The notes beneath the pieces are model-generated. The model did not search any database. It saw nothing but the letters and a program-made list of their open reading frames with translations, and was not told where the DNA came from. A stretch of DNA of 64,000 bases from contig JBFFMJ010000001.1 of the NCBI GenBank assembly GCA_041554195.1, positions 186,001 through 250,000 on the forward strand, given 5' to 3'. Positions 18,420 to 28,091 of this stretch are shown here, piece after piece. This DNA is from JAPHSX01 sp041554195. Lineage in GTDB: Bacteria; Pseudomonadota; Gammaproteobacteria; Thiohalomonadales; Thiohalomonadaceae. Each line of letters starts with the position of its first letter. Position 1 is the stretch's first letter. A program made the translations under genes and the position numbers.

Positions 18420-18490
18420 GTAGGTCACGTTGCATTTGCTACGTGACCCATTCCGACACATCGTCAGGGAGCTGTCGCACCCTGACCTAC
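18420..18490. repeat. REPIN-like pair of inverted REP hairpins
   Basis: Two hairpins face each other. On the plus strand GTAG (18420-18423) is followed by stem GTCACGT, loop TGCATTTGCT and ACGTGAC (to 18447). On the minus strand GTAG (18490-18487) is followed by stem GTCAGGG, loop TGCGACAGCT and CCCTGAC (to 18463). Each has the same design: GTAG tetranucleotide, 7-bp stem starting GTCA, 10-base loop starting TGC and ending GCT. This is the plan of REP elements mobilised by RAYT transposases. The GTAGGTCA/TGACCTAC ends can also pair with each other, excluding both small stems. It fills most of the msrP-msrQ gap. Confidence 0.7.
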
Positions 18491-18502
18491 GGTTTAGATC
18501 AT

Positions 18503-19087
18503 ATGAAAGCGGTTTACATCAAAATTATTGTTTTTATTGCCGCACTGCTGCCCCTCCTCTGGCTGGGGTATGGTGCACTGAATGGCGGACTAGGTGCCAA
18601 CCCCATCGAAACCATCACCCGCTCACTCGGCGACTGGGCACTGCGCTTTCTGCTTATCACTCTCACCGTCACCCCGCTGCGCAGGCTCAGCGGCTGGCGC
18701 TGGCCAATGCGCCTGCGGCGCATGCTCGGCCTCTACACCTTCTTCTATGCACTCCTGCATTTAAGCAGTTACATCGTGCTGGATCAGTTCTTCTACTGGC
18801 CGGAGATCTGGGCCGACATCATCAAGCGCCCCTACATCACCATCGGCATGGTTAGTTTTCTATTGCTCATCCCGCTGGCTGTCACCTCAACTAACAAATG
18901 GATGCGCCGCCTCGGCCGAAACTGGCTGCGGCTGCACAAACTGGTCTACCCCATCGCCATCGGTGCAGTGGCGCATAACCTGATGCTGGTGAAGGTGTTA
19001 TCGGTGGAGCCTCTGCTCTATGCGGGGATTCTATTAGTGCTGTTAGTTGCCAGGGTAAAAATTCCTACACAGCAGTGTTTCACCTGA
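18503..19087 (+). CDS. msrQ: Haem b membrane subunit of the MsrPQ methionine sulfoxide reductase
   Basis: 194-residue inner-membrane protein with five or six helices that passes electrons from quinols or flavins to MsrP. Family signs: LLPLLWLGYGA in helix 1, GDWALRFLLITLTVTPLRRL, RRMLGLYTFFYALLHLSSYI (haem-ligand His), and NWLRLHKLVYPIAIGAVAH with two further His. The start at MKAVYIKI is preferred; an upstream in-frame ATG would translate through the REPIN-like repeat and add a non-family leader. The 89 bases between msrP and this start are longer than other gaps in the operon, and the hairpins there may weaken expression of msrQ relative to msrP. Confidence 0.92.
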   Translation: MKAVYIKIIVFIAALLPLLWLGYGALNGGLGANPIETITRSLGDWALRFLLITLTVTPLRRLSGWRWPMRLRRMLGLYTFFYALLHLSSYIVLDQFFYWPEIWADIIKRPYITIGMVSFLLLIPLAVTSTNKWMRRLGRNWLRLHKLVYPIAIGAVAHNLMLVKVLSVEPLLYAGILLVLLVARVKIPTQQCFT

Positions 19088-19139
19088 ACTGTACACCCCC
19101 CTTGAATTGCACTACCTTTTACCAAATATCATGGCTATC

Positions 19140-19155
19140 GGATCAAGAATGATCC
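19140..19155. promoter_or_regulatory. Inverted repeat with two GATC sites upstream of sodB
   Basis: GGATCA and TGATCC (6 bp each) flank a 4-base AGAA loop, 54 bases before the sodB ATG. Each arm holds a Dam site. It could be an operator or a short RNA stem in the leader; no Fur-like box was recognised. Confidence 0.35.
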
Positions 19156-19209
19156 TTCATGTATTGATATCGACAACACAACATTGAGAGTGATAACAGG
19201 AGTAACACC

Positions 19210-19794
<585 letters not shown>

Positions 19795-19876
19795 TCCCGG
19801 ACAAACTCCCCCAAATCGGGGCGGTTTGGCGATTTGCCACCACTGCGGACAGGGGGTAAAATCCCCAATCTGCCAA

Positions 19877-19914
19877 ATGGCAGTCTCTCTTTAGAGACTG
19901 CCATTTTTGTTTTT
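19877..19914 (+). terminator. Strong terminator after sodB
   Basis: Perfect 12-bp stem ATGGCAGTCTCT / AGAGACTGCCAT with a CTTT loop, followed by TTTTGTTTTT. It isolates sodB from argD. Confidence 0.93.
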
Positions 19915-19955
19915 AGGGCGAAAACAGACGCCCAGAGAGTGAGTTGAACCACACC

Positions 19956-21140
19956 ATGTCGAATGCACTGATGAGCACCTACGCCCGCCTGCCGGTCACC
20001 TTTGAAAAGGGAGAAGGCTGCGCCCTGTGGGATACCGAAGGCAAGCGCTACCTCGATGCGCTGAGCGGTATCGCGGTATGCAACCTCGGCCACGCCCACC
20101 CGGCACTGAAACAGGCGATCTGCACCCAGGCTGAGAAACTGCTCCACACCTCCAACCTCTACGGCATCGCCAACCAGGAAGCGCTGGGCGAGAAGCTGAC
20201 GGCGCTGGCCGGCATGGACAAGGTCTTCTTCAGCAACTCGGGGGCCGAGGCCAACGAGGCGGCGATCAAGCTGGCGCGCCTGCACGGCCACAATCAGGGT
20301 ATCGAAGAGCCCACCATCATCGTGATGGAACACAGCTTCCATGGCCGCACCCTCGCCACCCTCAGCGCCACCGGCAATCGCAAGGTCCAAGCCGGCTTCG
20401 AGCCGCTGGTAAAGGGCTTTGTGCGTGCCCCCTACAATGATATCGAGGCGCTGGAAAACATCGCCAAGCACAGCACCAACGTGGTCGCTGTGCTGGTAGA
20501 GCCGGTTCAGGGCGAAGGCGGCGTGCATGTGCCCGCCGACAACTATTTAAATGAAGTGCGCAGTCTCTGTGATGAAAATGGCTGGTTGATGATGCTTGAT
20601 GAGATCCAGACCGGCATGGGCCGCACCGGCAGAATGTTCGCCTTCCAGCACAACGCCATCAGCCCCGATGTCATGACCCTGGCCAAGGGTCTGGGCAACG
20701 GTGTGCCGATTGGTGCCTGCCTTGCCAAAGGCGCCGCGGCCGAGCTGTTCCAGCCGGGCCACCACGGCTCCACCTTCGGCGGCAATCCGCTGGCCTGTGC
20801 CGCTGGCCTCGCCGTAGTCGATACCTTGGTCGGTGAGAAGCTGGTCGAGCGTGCTGAGGCACTTGGAGAGCAGCTACTCAATGGCTTTAAGCTGGCGTTG
20901 AGCGAGCAGGAATATATTACTGATATTCGCGGCAAGGGGCTGATGGTCGGCATCGAGCTGGACCGCCCCTGTGGTGAGCTGGTTGGCATGGCGCTGGAGC
21001 GCGGCCTGCTGATCAATGTCGCGGCTGGCAACACCGTGCGCCTGCTGCCGCCACTGGTGATGAGCAACGACGAGGCTGAGCAGCTGGTTAGCAGCGTCAC
21101 CACCCTGATTAACGATTTCGCCGCCAACGGCGACAAGTAA
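19956..21140 (+). CDS. argD: Acetylornithine aminotransferase
   Basis: 394 residues, pyridoxal-phosphate enzyme of arginine synthesis (N-acetylglutamate semialdehyde to N-acetylornithine; it often also serves lysine synthesis). Blocks: WDTEGKRYLDALSGIAVCNLGHAHP, FFSNSGAEANEAAIKLAR, HSFHGRTLATLSATGN, the cofactor Asp in MMLDEIQTGMGRTG, the Schiff-base Lys in DVMTLAKGLGNGVPIGA, and HGSTFGGNPLACAA. An in-frame TTG lies 12 bases upstream but the ATG gives the usual N-terminus. argF follows after 14 bases, so these form an argDF unit. Confidence 0.95.
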   Translation: MSNALMSTYARLPVTFEKGEGCALWDTEGKRYLDALSGIAVCNLGHAHPALKQAICTQAEKLLHTSNLYGIANQEALGEKLTALAGMDKVFFSNSGAEANEAAIKLARLHGHNQGIEEPTIIVMEHSFHGRTLATLSATGNRKVQAGFEPLVKGFVRAPYNDIEALENIAKHSTNVVAVLVEPVQGEGGVHVPADNYLNEVRSLCDENGWLMMLDEIQTGMGRTGRMFAFQHNAISPDVMTLAKGLGNGVPIGACLAKGAAAELFQPGHHGSTFGGNPLACAAGLAVVDTLVGEKLVERAEALGEQLLNGFKLALSEQEYITDIRGKGLMVGIELDRPCGELVGMALERGLLINVAAGNTVRLLPPLVMSNDEAEQLVSSVTTLINDFAANGDK

Positions 21141-21154
21141 CGGATTTTAGTCTT

Positions 21155-22060
21155 ATGGCAACACGACACTTTCTTAGCCTGCTGGATCTCAGCAGCGACG
21201 AGCTTAACGGGCTGATTTCGCGCGCCATCGAACTCAAGGCGATGGTCAAGCGCAAGGAGATCTACGAGCCGTTCAAAAACCAGACCCTGGCGATGATCTT
21301 CGAGAAATCCTCCACCCGTACCCGCGTCAGCTTCGAGACCGGTATGACCCAGTTCGGTGGGCACGCCCTGTTCCTCTCACCCAGCGACACCCAGTTAGGG
21401 CGTGGTGAACCGATTGAGGACAGCGCGCGCGTCATCTCACGCATGGTCGATGCGGTAATGATTCGCACCTTCGATCAGGCCACCGTCGAGACCTTCGCAG
21501 CTAACTCTGAAGTGCCGGTGATCAACGCGCTGACCGACATGTACCACCCCTGCCAGCTGCTGGCCGACGTGCAGACCTACGTCGAGCACCGCGGCCCGAT
21601 TGCCGGCAAGACCGTGGCGTGGATCGGGGACGGCAACAACATGTGCCACTCCTACATCAACGCCGCACGCCAGTTCGGCTTCAAACTCAAGGCTGCCTGT
21701 CCTGAGGGCTATGACCCGGATCAGGGTGTGCTGGAAGCCGCCGGTGACTGTGTAGAAATCGTGCGCGACCCTAAAGCCGCCGCCGAGGGTGCCGACCTCA
21801 TCACCACCGACGTCTGGGCCAGCATGGGCCAGGAAGAGGAGCAGGCGATCCGCGAAAAGGCCTTCGCCGGTTTCATGGTGGATGATGGGATCATGGCCTG
21901 CGCCAATGATGATGCGCTATTCCTCCACTGTCTCCCCGCCCACCGCGGCGAAGAGGTGAGCGCCAGCGTAATTGACGGCAAGCAGAGCGTGGTATGGGAT
22001 CAGGCCGAGAATCGCCTGCACGCCCAAAAGGCGTTGCTGGAATTTCTGCTGACAAAATAG
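21155..22060 (+). CDS. argF: Ornithine carbamoyltransferase
   Basis: 301 residues; makes citrulline from ornithine and carbamoyl phosphate. The carbamoyl-phosphate loop SSTRTRVSFE (about residues 51-60), HPCQLLAD, the ornithine-side DVWASMGQE and the catalytic HCLPAHRGEEVS are all intact. Length is normal for an anabolic enzyme. It is the last gene of the argDF unit and converges on the SET gene; a hairpin at the end of that gene lies 13 bases beyond the argF stop and may serve both strands. Confidence 0.95.
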   Translation: MATRHFLSLLDLSSDELNGLISRAIELKAMVKRKEIYEPFKNQTLAMIFEKSSTRTRVSFETGMTQFGGHALFLSPSDTQLGRGEPIEDSARVISRMVDAVMIRTFDQATVETFAANSEVPVINALTDMYHPCQLLADVQTYVEHRGPIAGKTVAWIGDGNNMCHSYINAARQFGFKLKAACPEGYDPDQGVLEAAGDCVEIVRDPKAAAEGADLITTDVWASMGQEEEQAIREKAFAGFMVDDGIMACANDDALFLHCLPAHRGEEVSASVIDGKQSVVWDQAENRLHAQKALLEFLLTK

Positions 22061-22073
22061 GAAGTTTTAAACA

Positions 22074-22093
22074 GGAGGGCCTATCAGCCCTCC
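22074..22093 (-). terminator. Hairpin overlapping the end of the SET gene
   Basis: GGAGGGC / GCCCTCC (7 bp, 6-base loop). The minus-strand half includes the last codons and stop of the SET gene and is followed by TGTTTAAAAC. It sits between convergent argF and the SET gene. Confidence 0.55.
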
Positions 22094-22434
22094 GCAATCG
22101 CCTCAACAAACTCCTCACCGTAGTGAATGAAGATCTCCGCCCCTCGGGCAATATCCTTCAAGGCAAAAAGGTCGAAGCCGTCGAACTCGGCACAGGGTGT
22201 ATCGTGGTGATTCATGTAGCGCAGGATATTGCGCCCGTCACGCCCCACCCAGATCCCCTCTTCATTCTCTACCCATAATACGTGCGGGCCACCAGTCTTT
22301 AGGTCATAACAGAGCGGCCCCTTGTAGCTACCCATGTACTCACCCTTTTTGATCGCCCGTTTGGCGAACAGTCCCTTACCATGGGTCGTCGATTCGGCGA
22401 CGTAGAAGAGGTCGGAAAGTTTTATTTTTGACAT
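22084..22434 (-). CDS. SET-domain protein
   Basis: 116-residue protein made almost wholly of a SET domain: VAESTTHGKGLFAKRAIKKGEYMG, then RYMNHHDTPCAEFDGFDLFALKDIARGAEIFIHYGEEF, matching the family N-H-x-x-x-x-N region and GEE-Y/F end, though the classic NHSC is replaced by NHHDTPC. SET domains transfer methyl groups from S-adenosylmethionine to lysine. Bacterial stand-alone copies exist but their targets are mostly unknown. The frame is open 37 codons upstream but that part crosses the phoU terminator, so the inner ATG is chosen. Confidence 0.8.
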   Translation of the reverse strand: MSKIKLSDLFYVAESTTHGKGLFAKRAIKKGEYMGSYKGPLCYDLKTGGPHVLWVENEEGIWVGRDGRNILRYMNHHDTPCAEFDGFDLFALKDIARGAEIFIHYGEEFVEAIAEG

Positions 22435-22500
22435 AGGGCTGCCCGGTTGTTGCTTCCCTATTAAACTATGCAACTGTCTGGATGATTGCAAGGGCAATAA

Positions 22501-22525
22501 AAAAGCGGGCAACGCCCGCTTTTTT
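22501..22525 (-). terminator. Terminator of the pstCAB-phoU operon
   Basis: AAGCGGGC / GCCCGCTT with an AAC loop, flanked by A-run and T-run on both sides so it can act on either strand. It lies 25 bases after the phoU stop. Confidence 0.92.
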
Positions 22526-22545
22526 ACAGGGGTCGCAGTGGGCAA

Positions 22546-23256
22546 CTAGCGCTCGCTACGCACCTCTTCCTCCATCTGATCCAAACTGACGTGGCGCACA
22601 TCCTTGCCCTTCACCAGATAGATCACATACTCACAGATATTACCGGCGTGATCGCCAATACGCTCCAGCGCGCGGGCGGCCCACATCACGTCGAGCACGC
22701 GGGTGATGGTGCGCGGGTCTTCCATCATATAGGTCATCAGCTGGCGCATAATCGACTCGTACTCTTTATCGACCTTCACATCTTCGCGGGCCACCGCCAG
22801 TGCCGCCTCGGCATCCATGCGGGCAAAGGCATCGAGGGCGTCGTGCAGCATCTCACGCACGTGGTTACCGATATGCTGCAACTCGACATAGTGGCTCTGC
22901 TTAATCTCGGCATCAGCCAGGCGTACTGCCATGCGACCGACACGTTCGGCCTGATCACCGATGCGTTCCAGATCGGTAATGGTCTTGATCACCGCGACCA
23001 CCAGACGCAGGTCACCGGCAGTGGGCTGGCGACGAGCCAACACGCGACTGCACTCCTCATCGATACTCACCTCAAGTCCATTTACCTTGTGGTCGTTAGT
23101 GATCACTTGCTCACCGAGTGTCGGGTTGCCATCGACCAGTGCCGTGATGGCATCCGTGAGCTGCTGCTCTACCAGTCCCCCCATCGCCATCACACGGTTG
23201 CGGATGTCTTCCAGCTCAGCATTAAACTGCTGGGAAATATGTTGGCCGATATTCAT
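22546..23256 (-). CDS. phoU: Phosphate signalling protein PhoU
   Basis: 236 residues made of two three-helix PhoU repeats, each with the metal-binding E/D-x-x-x-D pattern (for example RIGDQAERVGRMAV and RIGDHAGNICEYVI). PhoU links the Pst transporter to PhoR and keeps the Pho regulon off when phosphate is plentiful. The ATG at MNIGQHISQQFN has AGAGGAAG upstream and gives the standard length; upstream in-frame codons belong to the pstB tail on another frame. Last gene of pstC-pstA-pstB-phoU. Confidence 0.96.
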   Translation of the reverse strand: MNIGQHISQQFNAELEDIRNRVMAMGGLVEQQLTDAITALVDGNPTLGEQVITNDHKVNGLEVSIDEECSRVLARRQPTAGDLRLVVAVIKTITDLERIGDQAERVGRMAVRLADAEIKQSHYVELQHIGNHVREMLHDALDAFARMDAEAALAVAREDVKVDKEYESIMRQLMTYMMEDPRTITRVLDVMWAARALERIGDHAGNICEYVIYLVKGKDVRHVSLDQMEEEVRSER

Positions 23257-23296
23257 TTTACTCTTCCTCTCTCCATTCACCTGATGCTTTATTGTT

Positions 23297-24133
23297 TTAG
23301 CCGTAACGTCCGGTGATGTAATCTTCGGTCTGTTTCTTGCGCGGGTTGGTAAATAGCGTATCGGTATCACCAAACTCCACCAGCTCGCCCATAAACATAA
23401 AGGCAGTATAGTCGGAAACACGCGCCGCCTGCTGCATGTTGTGGGTGACGATGACAATGGTGTAACGATCCTTAAGCTCGTAGATCAACTCCTCGATTTT
23501 TAACGTCGAGATCGGATCCAGCGCCGAGGCCGGTTCGTCCAGCAGCAACACCTCGGGTTCGATGGCGATGGCACGGGCGATCACCAGACGCTGCTGCTGA
23601 CCACCGGAAAGACCGAGCGCCGAGTCGTGCAGGCGATCCTTGACCTCATCCCACAGGGCGGCCCCTTTCAGCGCCTTCTCCACCACCTCGTCAAGTTCAC
23701 GCTTGCCGGGATTGCCCTGAATGCGTAGACCGTAGGCGACGTTTTCGTAGATCGATTTGGGGAAGGGGTTGGGCTTCTGGAACACCATGCCGACACGACG
23801 ACGCAGCTCGGCGACGTTAACGTGCGGGTTATACATATCCTCACCGTCAATCTCGATCTTGCCCTCAATGCGTACCCCGTCGACCAGGTCGTTCATGCGA
23901 TTAAAGCAGCGCAGCAGAGTCGACTTACCGCAACCGGAGGGGCCGATAAAGGCCGACACGCGCTGCTTGGGGATCTGCATATTGACGTTGGTCAGCGCCT
24001 GCTTCTCCCCGTAGTAGAGGTTGAGGTCTTTGACCTCCAGGCAGAGCTGCTCATCCTGCAGACTGAGGTGGCGCGGCTCACGGTCCAGCGAACTGATATC
24101 GACACCGTGGGTAATGGCAGTGGATTCTGTCAT
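23297..24133 (-). CDS. pstB: Phosphate ABC transporter ATP-binding protein
   Basis: 278 residues. Walker A GPSGCGKST, Q-loop region VFQKPNPFPKSIYENVAYGLR, ABC signature LSGGQQQRL, Walker B VLLLDEPASALDP and the switch His in IVIVTHNMQQAARV are intact. It powers phosphate import by PstC/PstA. An N-terminal leader of about 35 residues before the ABC core is longer than in E. coli PstB. The start MTESTAITH lies 13 bases after the pstA stop; phoU follows 40 bases after this stop. Confidence 0.97.
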   Translation of the reverse strand: MTESTAITHGVDISSLDREPRHLSLQDEQLCLEVKDLNLYYGEKQALTNVNMQIPKQRVSAFIGPSGCGKSTLLRCFNRMNDLVDGVRIEGKIEIDGEDMYNPHVNVAELRRRVGMVFQKPNPFPKSIYENVAYGLRIQGNPGKRELDEVVEKALKGAALWDEVKDRLHDSALGLSGGQQQRLVIARAIAIEPEVLLLDEPASALDPISTLKIEELIYELKDRYTIVIVTHNMQQAARVSDYTAFMFMGELVEFGDTDTLFTNPRKKQTEDYITGRYG

Positions 24134-24146
24134 CGTAAAATCTCGC

Positions 24147-25814
24147 TTAATGTTCCAGGGCGCGATACTTCTCACGCAGGTGATTTCGGATGGCGATGGC
24201 CGCCAGATTGAGTAGCACGATCACCAGCACCAGCAACAGTGCGGTGGCGTAGACCAGCGGCCGTGCCGCCTCGACGTTGGGGCTCTGGAAACCGACATCA
24301 AAGATGTGGAAACCGAGGTGCATAAATTTGCGGTCCAGATGGAGGAACGGGGCATTGCCGTCCAGCCCCAGCGAGGGGGCCAGCTTGACCACCCCGACCA
24401 GCATTAGCGGCGCGACCTCACCGGCGGCACGGGCCACGGCAAGGATAAGACCGGTCATCATCGCGGGACTTGCCATCGGCAACACGGTGCGCCACAGGGT
24501 CTCGGCCTTGGTGGCACCCAGCGCCATTGAGCCTTCACGAATAGCACGGGGGATGCGCGACAGCCCCTCTTCCGTTGCCACGATCACCACCGGTACGGTG
24601 AGGATCGCCATGGTCAATGAGGCCCACAACAGACCGGGGGTACCGAAGGTCGGGGCCGGCAGTGACTCGGGGAAGAACAGCTGATCGATATTACCGCCGA
24701 GGAAATAGACGAAGAAACCAAGGCCGAACACACCGTAGACAATCGATGGCACACCGGCGAGGTTATTCACCGCGATGCGAATGGTGCGGGTCAGTGGTCC
24801 CTGCTTTGCGTACTCGCGCAGATAGACCGCGGCGACCACACCGAAGGGGGTGACGAAGATCGACATCAGGATCACCATCAACACGGTGCCGAAGATCGCC
24901 GGGAAGATACCGCCCTCGGTATTCGCCTCGCGCGGGTCGTCACTGACAAACTCCCACAACTTGCTGAAATAAAATCCGATCTTGCTGAAGATGCCCATGG
25001 CGTTGGGGCGGTAGGCGCGCACCATCTGCGCCAGCGATATCTCCACCACCCGGCCATCCATTACCTCGGCCATAATGCTGTCGCGTCTAACCTGTTCCAG
25101 CAGCTCGTTTAAATTCTTTTGCAGCCCCTCATACTCAAGCTGTAGTACGGCACGCTCTTCATCAAGCACGTTAAATTTACTACTACCCGGCTGCTCGCCC
25201 TGCAACTCAAGGCCACGTCCCTTCAGGCGCAGGCGCTCCATCTTGTAGTTCACCGCACCGATGGCGTCCTTCTCGATCTCTCTGATCTGAGCATGTAGTC
25301 CTTCGGCCCGCTCAAGGCGTTGCTGCAGAGCCTCCCAGGCAGACTCCCCCTCCGCTACCAGCTCACCGTTTTGCTTAACACTCTTGAGATACCCGTAGAA
25401 ATTCCCCCACTCGTAACGCTCCAGCGCGATCAACTCCTCAGGATAACGCTTGCTCTTGAGCTGTGGCTCCAGGACCCAGCGAAAATCGAGACCGCCGGTA
25501 TCGCGGTTGCCGGTCTTCACCAGGAAGCGACGCAGACTGTCGATACCTTTGTCGACCTGCACACCCGAATCACGCAGGCGCTCGGCCGGTACGATCTCGG
25601 TGTCGTGAACCTCGCCAATAAGACGAATGCTGCTGCCATCGGCCTCGACATATTCCGCCTCGAAAATCGGCTTGGCCCAGAAGTGACCGAGACCACGCAC
25701 CGCGATCAGAATAATCAGTGCCGCCACCATTACGATGCTGGCGGTGACCGCCCCGGCATTCATCCAGACCCAGGGCGAGCCGCTACGGAACCATTTTTTT
25801 ATATCATTCATCAT
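24147..25814 (-). CDS. pstA: Phosphate ABC transporter permease PstA, long form
   Basis: 555 residues, much longer than E. coli PstA (about 300). After a first helix (about 18-40) there is a large extracytoplasmic insert (about 45-300) including a coiled-coil stretch (EALQQRLERAEGLHAQIREIE). The permease core follows from about residue 300, with five helices and the EAA loop (IPRAIREGSMALGATKAETLWRTVLP in two parts). Long PstA proteins are known from pseudomonads and other gammaproteobacteria, always with a long PstC, as here. The insert's role is unknown. The start follows CGGAGCGG and is nine bases after pstC. Confidence 0.94.
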   Translation of the reverse strand: MMNDIKKWFRSGSPWVWMNAGAVTASIVMVAALIILIAVRGLGHFWAKPIFEAEYVEADGSSIRLIGEVHDTEIVPAERLRDSGVQVDKGIDSLRRFLVKTGNRDTGGLDFRWVLEPQLKSKRYPEELIALERYEWGNFYGYLKSVKQNGELVAEGESAWEALQQRLERAEGLHAQIREIEKDAIGAVNYKMERLRLKGRGLELQGEQPGSSKFNVLDEERAVLQLEYEGLQKNLNELLEQVRRDSIMAEVMDGRVVEISLAQMVRAYRPNAMGIFSKIGFYFSKLWEFVSDDPREANTEGGIFPAIFGTVLMVILMSIFVTPFGVVAAVYLREYAKQGPLTRTIRIAVNNLAGVPSIVYGVFGLGFFVYFLGGNIDQLFFPESLPAPTFGTPGLLWASLTMAILTVPVVIVATEEGLSRIPRAIREGSMALGATKAETLWRTVLPMASPAMMTGLILAVARAAGEVAPLMLVGVVKLAPSLGLDGNAPFLHLDRKFMHLGFHIFDVGFQSPNVEAARPLVYATALLLVLVIVLLNLAAIAIRNHLREKYRALEH

Positions 25815-25823
25815 CCGCTCCGG

Positions 25824-28085
25824 TTACAGGCTGCTGTATTTGCGACGCAGCCGCTGACGCACGATCTCGGCCAGGGTGTTAAAGACAAAGGTGAACATAA
25901 AGAGCACCAGCGCGGCGAGGAACAGAATGCGGTAGTGGCTGCTCGCCACCTCCGCCTCGGGCATCTCCACCGCGATATTGGCGGAGAGGGTGCGCATCCC
26001 CTGGAACATACTGAAGTCCATCACCGGGGTATTGCCGGTGGCCATCAATACGATCATGGTCTCGCCAACAGCACGCCCCATGCCGATCATCACCGCCGAG
26101 AAGATACCGGGGCTGGCGGTAAGAATGACCACCCGCACCAGGGTCTGCCACGGCGTGGCACCCAGCGCCAGCGAGCCGAAGGTAAGGTGCTTGGGGACGC
26201 TGAAGATCGCATCCTCGGCGATGGAGAAGATGGTGGGGATCACCGCAAAGCCCATCGCAATACCGACCACCATGGAGTTACGCTGGTCATAGGGAATACC
26301 CATTTCGTTACTCAACCAGGAGCGCATATCACCACCGAAGAAGAGGTGCTCCATCGGCAGGCTCATGGTGAAACTGAACCAGGTGACGCCGACCATTACC
26401 GGGATCAGGAAGGCCGCCTCCCACCCCTCAGGAATGCGTGCACGAATATCACGCGGCAGGCGGTGCATGCCGTAGCCGAAGAGCAGTACACTCACCGGCA
26501 GCAGCATCAGCAGCACGAAGATCGCCGGTAGATGATTCTCCAGCACCGGCGCAAGCCACAGTCCGGCGAGGAAGCCGAGGATAACGGTAGGCAGCGCCTC
26601 CATGATCTCGATGGTCGGTTTGACCACCTTGCGCATTTTCGGGGCCATAAAGTAGGCCGCAAAGATGGCACCGCAGATCGCCAGCGGGATCGCGATCAAC
26701 ATCGCGTAGAAGGCGGCCTTGAGGGTGCCGAAGGCCAGCGGGGTAAGACTGAACTTGGGCTCAAAATCGTTACTGGCGGAGGAGGACTGCCAGATGTAAT
26801 CCGGTTTCTCATAGCCCTCGTAATGCACCTGCCCCCACAGCGACGACCAGGAGACCTCCGGGTGCTCGTTCTCTACACGCCAGTAGTGCATGCGTCCCTT
26901 CGCATCCTCGGCGAGGAAGGCATTGGAGCGGGGGGAGCTGCTGAGGGTGGTAATGGGGGCATCGGAGACCTGCTCCACCATAATCGTACGGTGGGCGGTG
27001 GTGTGGTAAATACCGACACGCCCCGAGTCATCGGCGGCGAGGAAGCCCTTGCGGCGCTCCTCGGTGGCGATGCTGGAGATCCCCTGCTGTTGTGAGGCAA
27101 AGCTGCGAATCTGGGTCAGCTTATAGTTGTTGTGCTCATCGCGTACCGGGAACCACTGAATCACCTCGCCCTGGTCGCTACCTGCAAGCAGTGAGTAGCC
27201 ACCCACCAGCATCTCCAGTGTGCTAAGCCCCTGTCCCTTGGGGGTGAGACGCACCCGCTCCTGCAGATGGGCCTCCTCATCACTGATATCGTAGTGCAGC
27301 AGCTCACCACTGCTGGCGGCAAGATAGAGGTGTCGCTGTGAAGGCTCCAGCAGCAGATAGTCGATGCTTACCCCCTCATCGTCCAGCAGCTCACCCTCGC
27401 GCTCCAGGCTCACCTCATCGTCGAGCATCGAGGTCTCTTTGAGGAATTTCACCAGATGCAGTTTGCCCTCGGCATCGATGGCGGCTAGCAGTAGTTGATC
27501 CTCGCCATCGCTCATCGCCAGGCGGTGTAGCGCCATGCCGTCGTCAGCGACCTCCAGCGGCTCTTCACCGTAGGGGTAGAAAACACGCGGCGTAACGGTG
27601 CGCACGTCATTGGGATAGCTGATGGAGAACTTGTGCTGCACCATCAACACACGGCCATCACTCAGACCCAGGGCCAGCTGATGGTTACCGGGGATCCCCT
27701 CGGCGAGGCTGCTAATCGTCGCCTCACCGATGCCCGCCATGGCGATCTGCGCCAACACCGTGCCATCGGCAGAATCGAAGAACAGTGCCTCACCTGCATC
27801 GGTATAACGCACAGCGATGCTGCCATGCTCCTCCATCTCCATATAGAGGGTCTTGCCCTCACCGGGGAGCGCGTAACTGGCCACCGCCTCGCTGCTGGCG
27901 GGGACAAACAGTGGGAAGACCACATAAAGGAGATAGAAGAAGATCAACACGATGGCGATGATCACGCTAATACCGCCAAAGGCAACGCCGTGGCGCGCCA
28001 TGCGATCTTTTAACATGCGCCAGCGGTGGCGGGAGTCGGCAGCGGCGTCGAGGCGTCGTGCAGGGGCTGTAGTGGATTCGCTCAT
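25824..28085 (-). CDS. pstC: Phosphate ABC transporter permease PstC, long form
   Basis: 753 residues. After a first helix (about 36-58) a periplasmic domain of about 380 residues shows short repeated blocks of the kind ending in D-G-x-V (SLAEGIPGNHQLALGLSDGRVLMV; ATEERRKGFLAADDSGRVGIY), suggesting a beta-propeller. The permease core occupies about 450-750, with the EAA loop LALGATPWQTLVRVVILTAS. First gene of the pst operon, behind a Pho box. The ATG chosen is only about 12 bases after the -10 element and has no ribosome site, so the mRNA may be leaderless; a Met at residue 24 is the alternative start. Confidence 0.93.
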   Translation of the reverse strand: MSESTTAPARRLDAAADSRHRWRMLKDRMARHGVAFGGISVIIAIVLIFFYLLYVVFPLFVPASSEAVASYALPGEGKTLYMEMEEHGSIAVRYTDAGEALFFDSADGTVLAQIAMAGIGEATISSLAEGIPGNHQLALGLSDGRVLMVQHKFSISYPNDVRTVTPRVFYPYGEEPLEVADDGMALHRLAMSDGEDQLLLAAIDAEGKLHLVKFLKETSMLDDEVSLEREGELLDDEGVSIDYLLLEPSQRHLYLAASSGELLHYDISDEEAHLQERVRLTPKGQGLSTLEMLVGGYSLLAGSDQGEVIQWFPVRDEHNNYKLTQIRSFASQQQGISSIATEERRKGFLAADDSGRVGIYHTTAHRTIMVEQVSDAPITTLSSSPRSNAFLAEDAKGRMHYWRVENEHPEVSWSSLWGQVHYEGYEKPDYIWQSSSASNDFEPKFSLTPLAFGTLKAAFYAMLIAIPLAICGAIFAAYFMAPKMRKVVKPTIEIMEALPTVILGFLAGLWLAPVLENHLPAIFVLLMLLPVSVLLFGYGMHRLPRDIRARIPEGWEAAFLIPVMVGVTWFSFTMSLPMEHLFFGGDMRSWLSNEMGIPYDQRNSMVVGIAMGFAVIPTIFSIAEDAIFSVPKHLTFGSLALGATPWQTLVRVVILTASPGIFSAVMIGMGRAVGETMIVLMATGNTPVMDFSMFQGMRTLSANIAVEMPEAEVASSHYRILFLAALVLFMFTFVFNTLAEIVRQRLRRKYSSL

Positions 28086-28091
28086 GCGCGC

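Noticed and set aside
19795..19876. Possible riboswitch or small RNA between sodB and argD
   Set aside because: Apart from the terminator, only short imperfect G/C runs are seen, without a recognisable conserved core.
25320..26531. Long plus-strand open frame (about 400 codons) opposite pstA and pstC
   Set aside because: Antisense shadow across two clear genes, His/Gly/Arg-rich and low complexity, with no family match.
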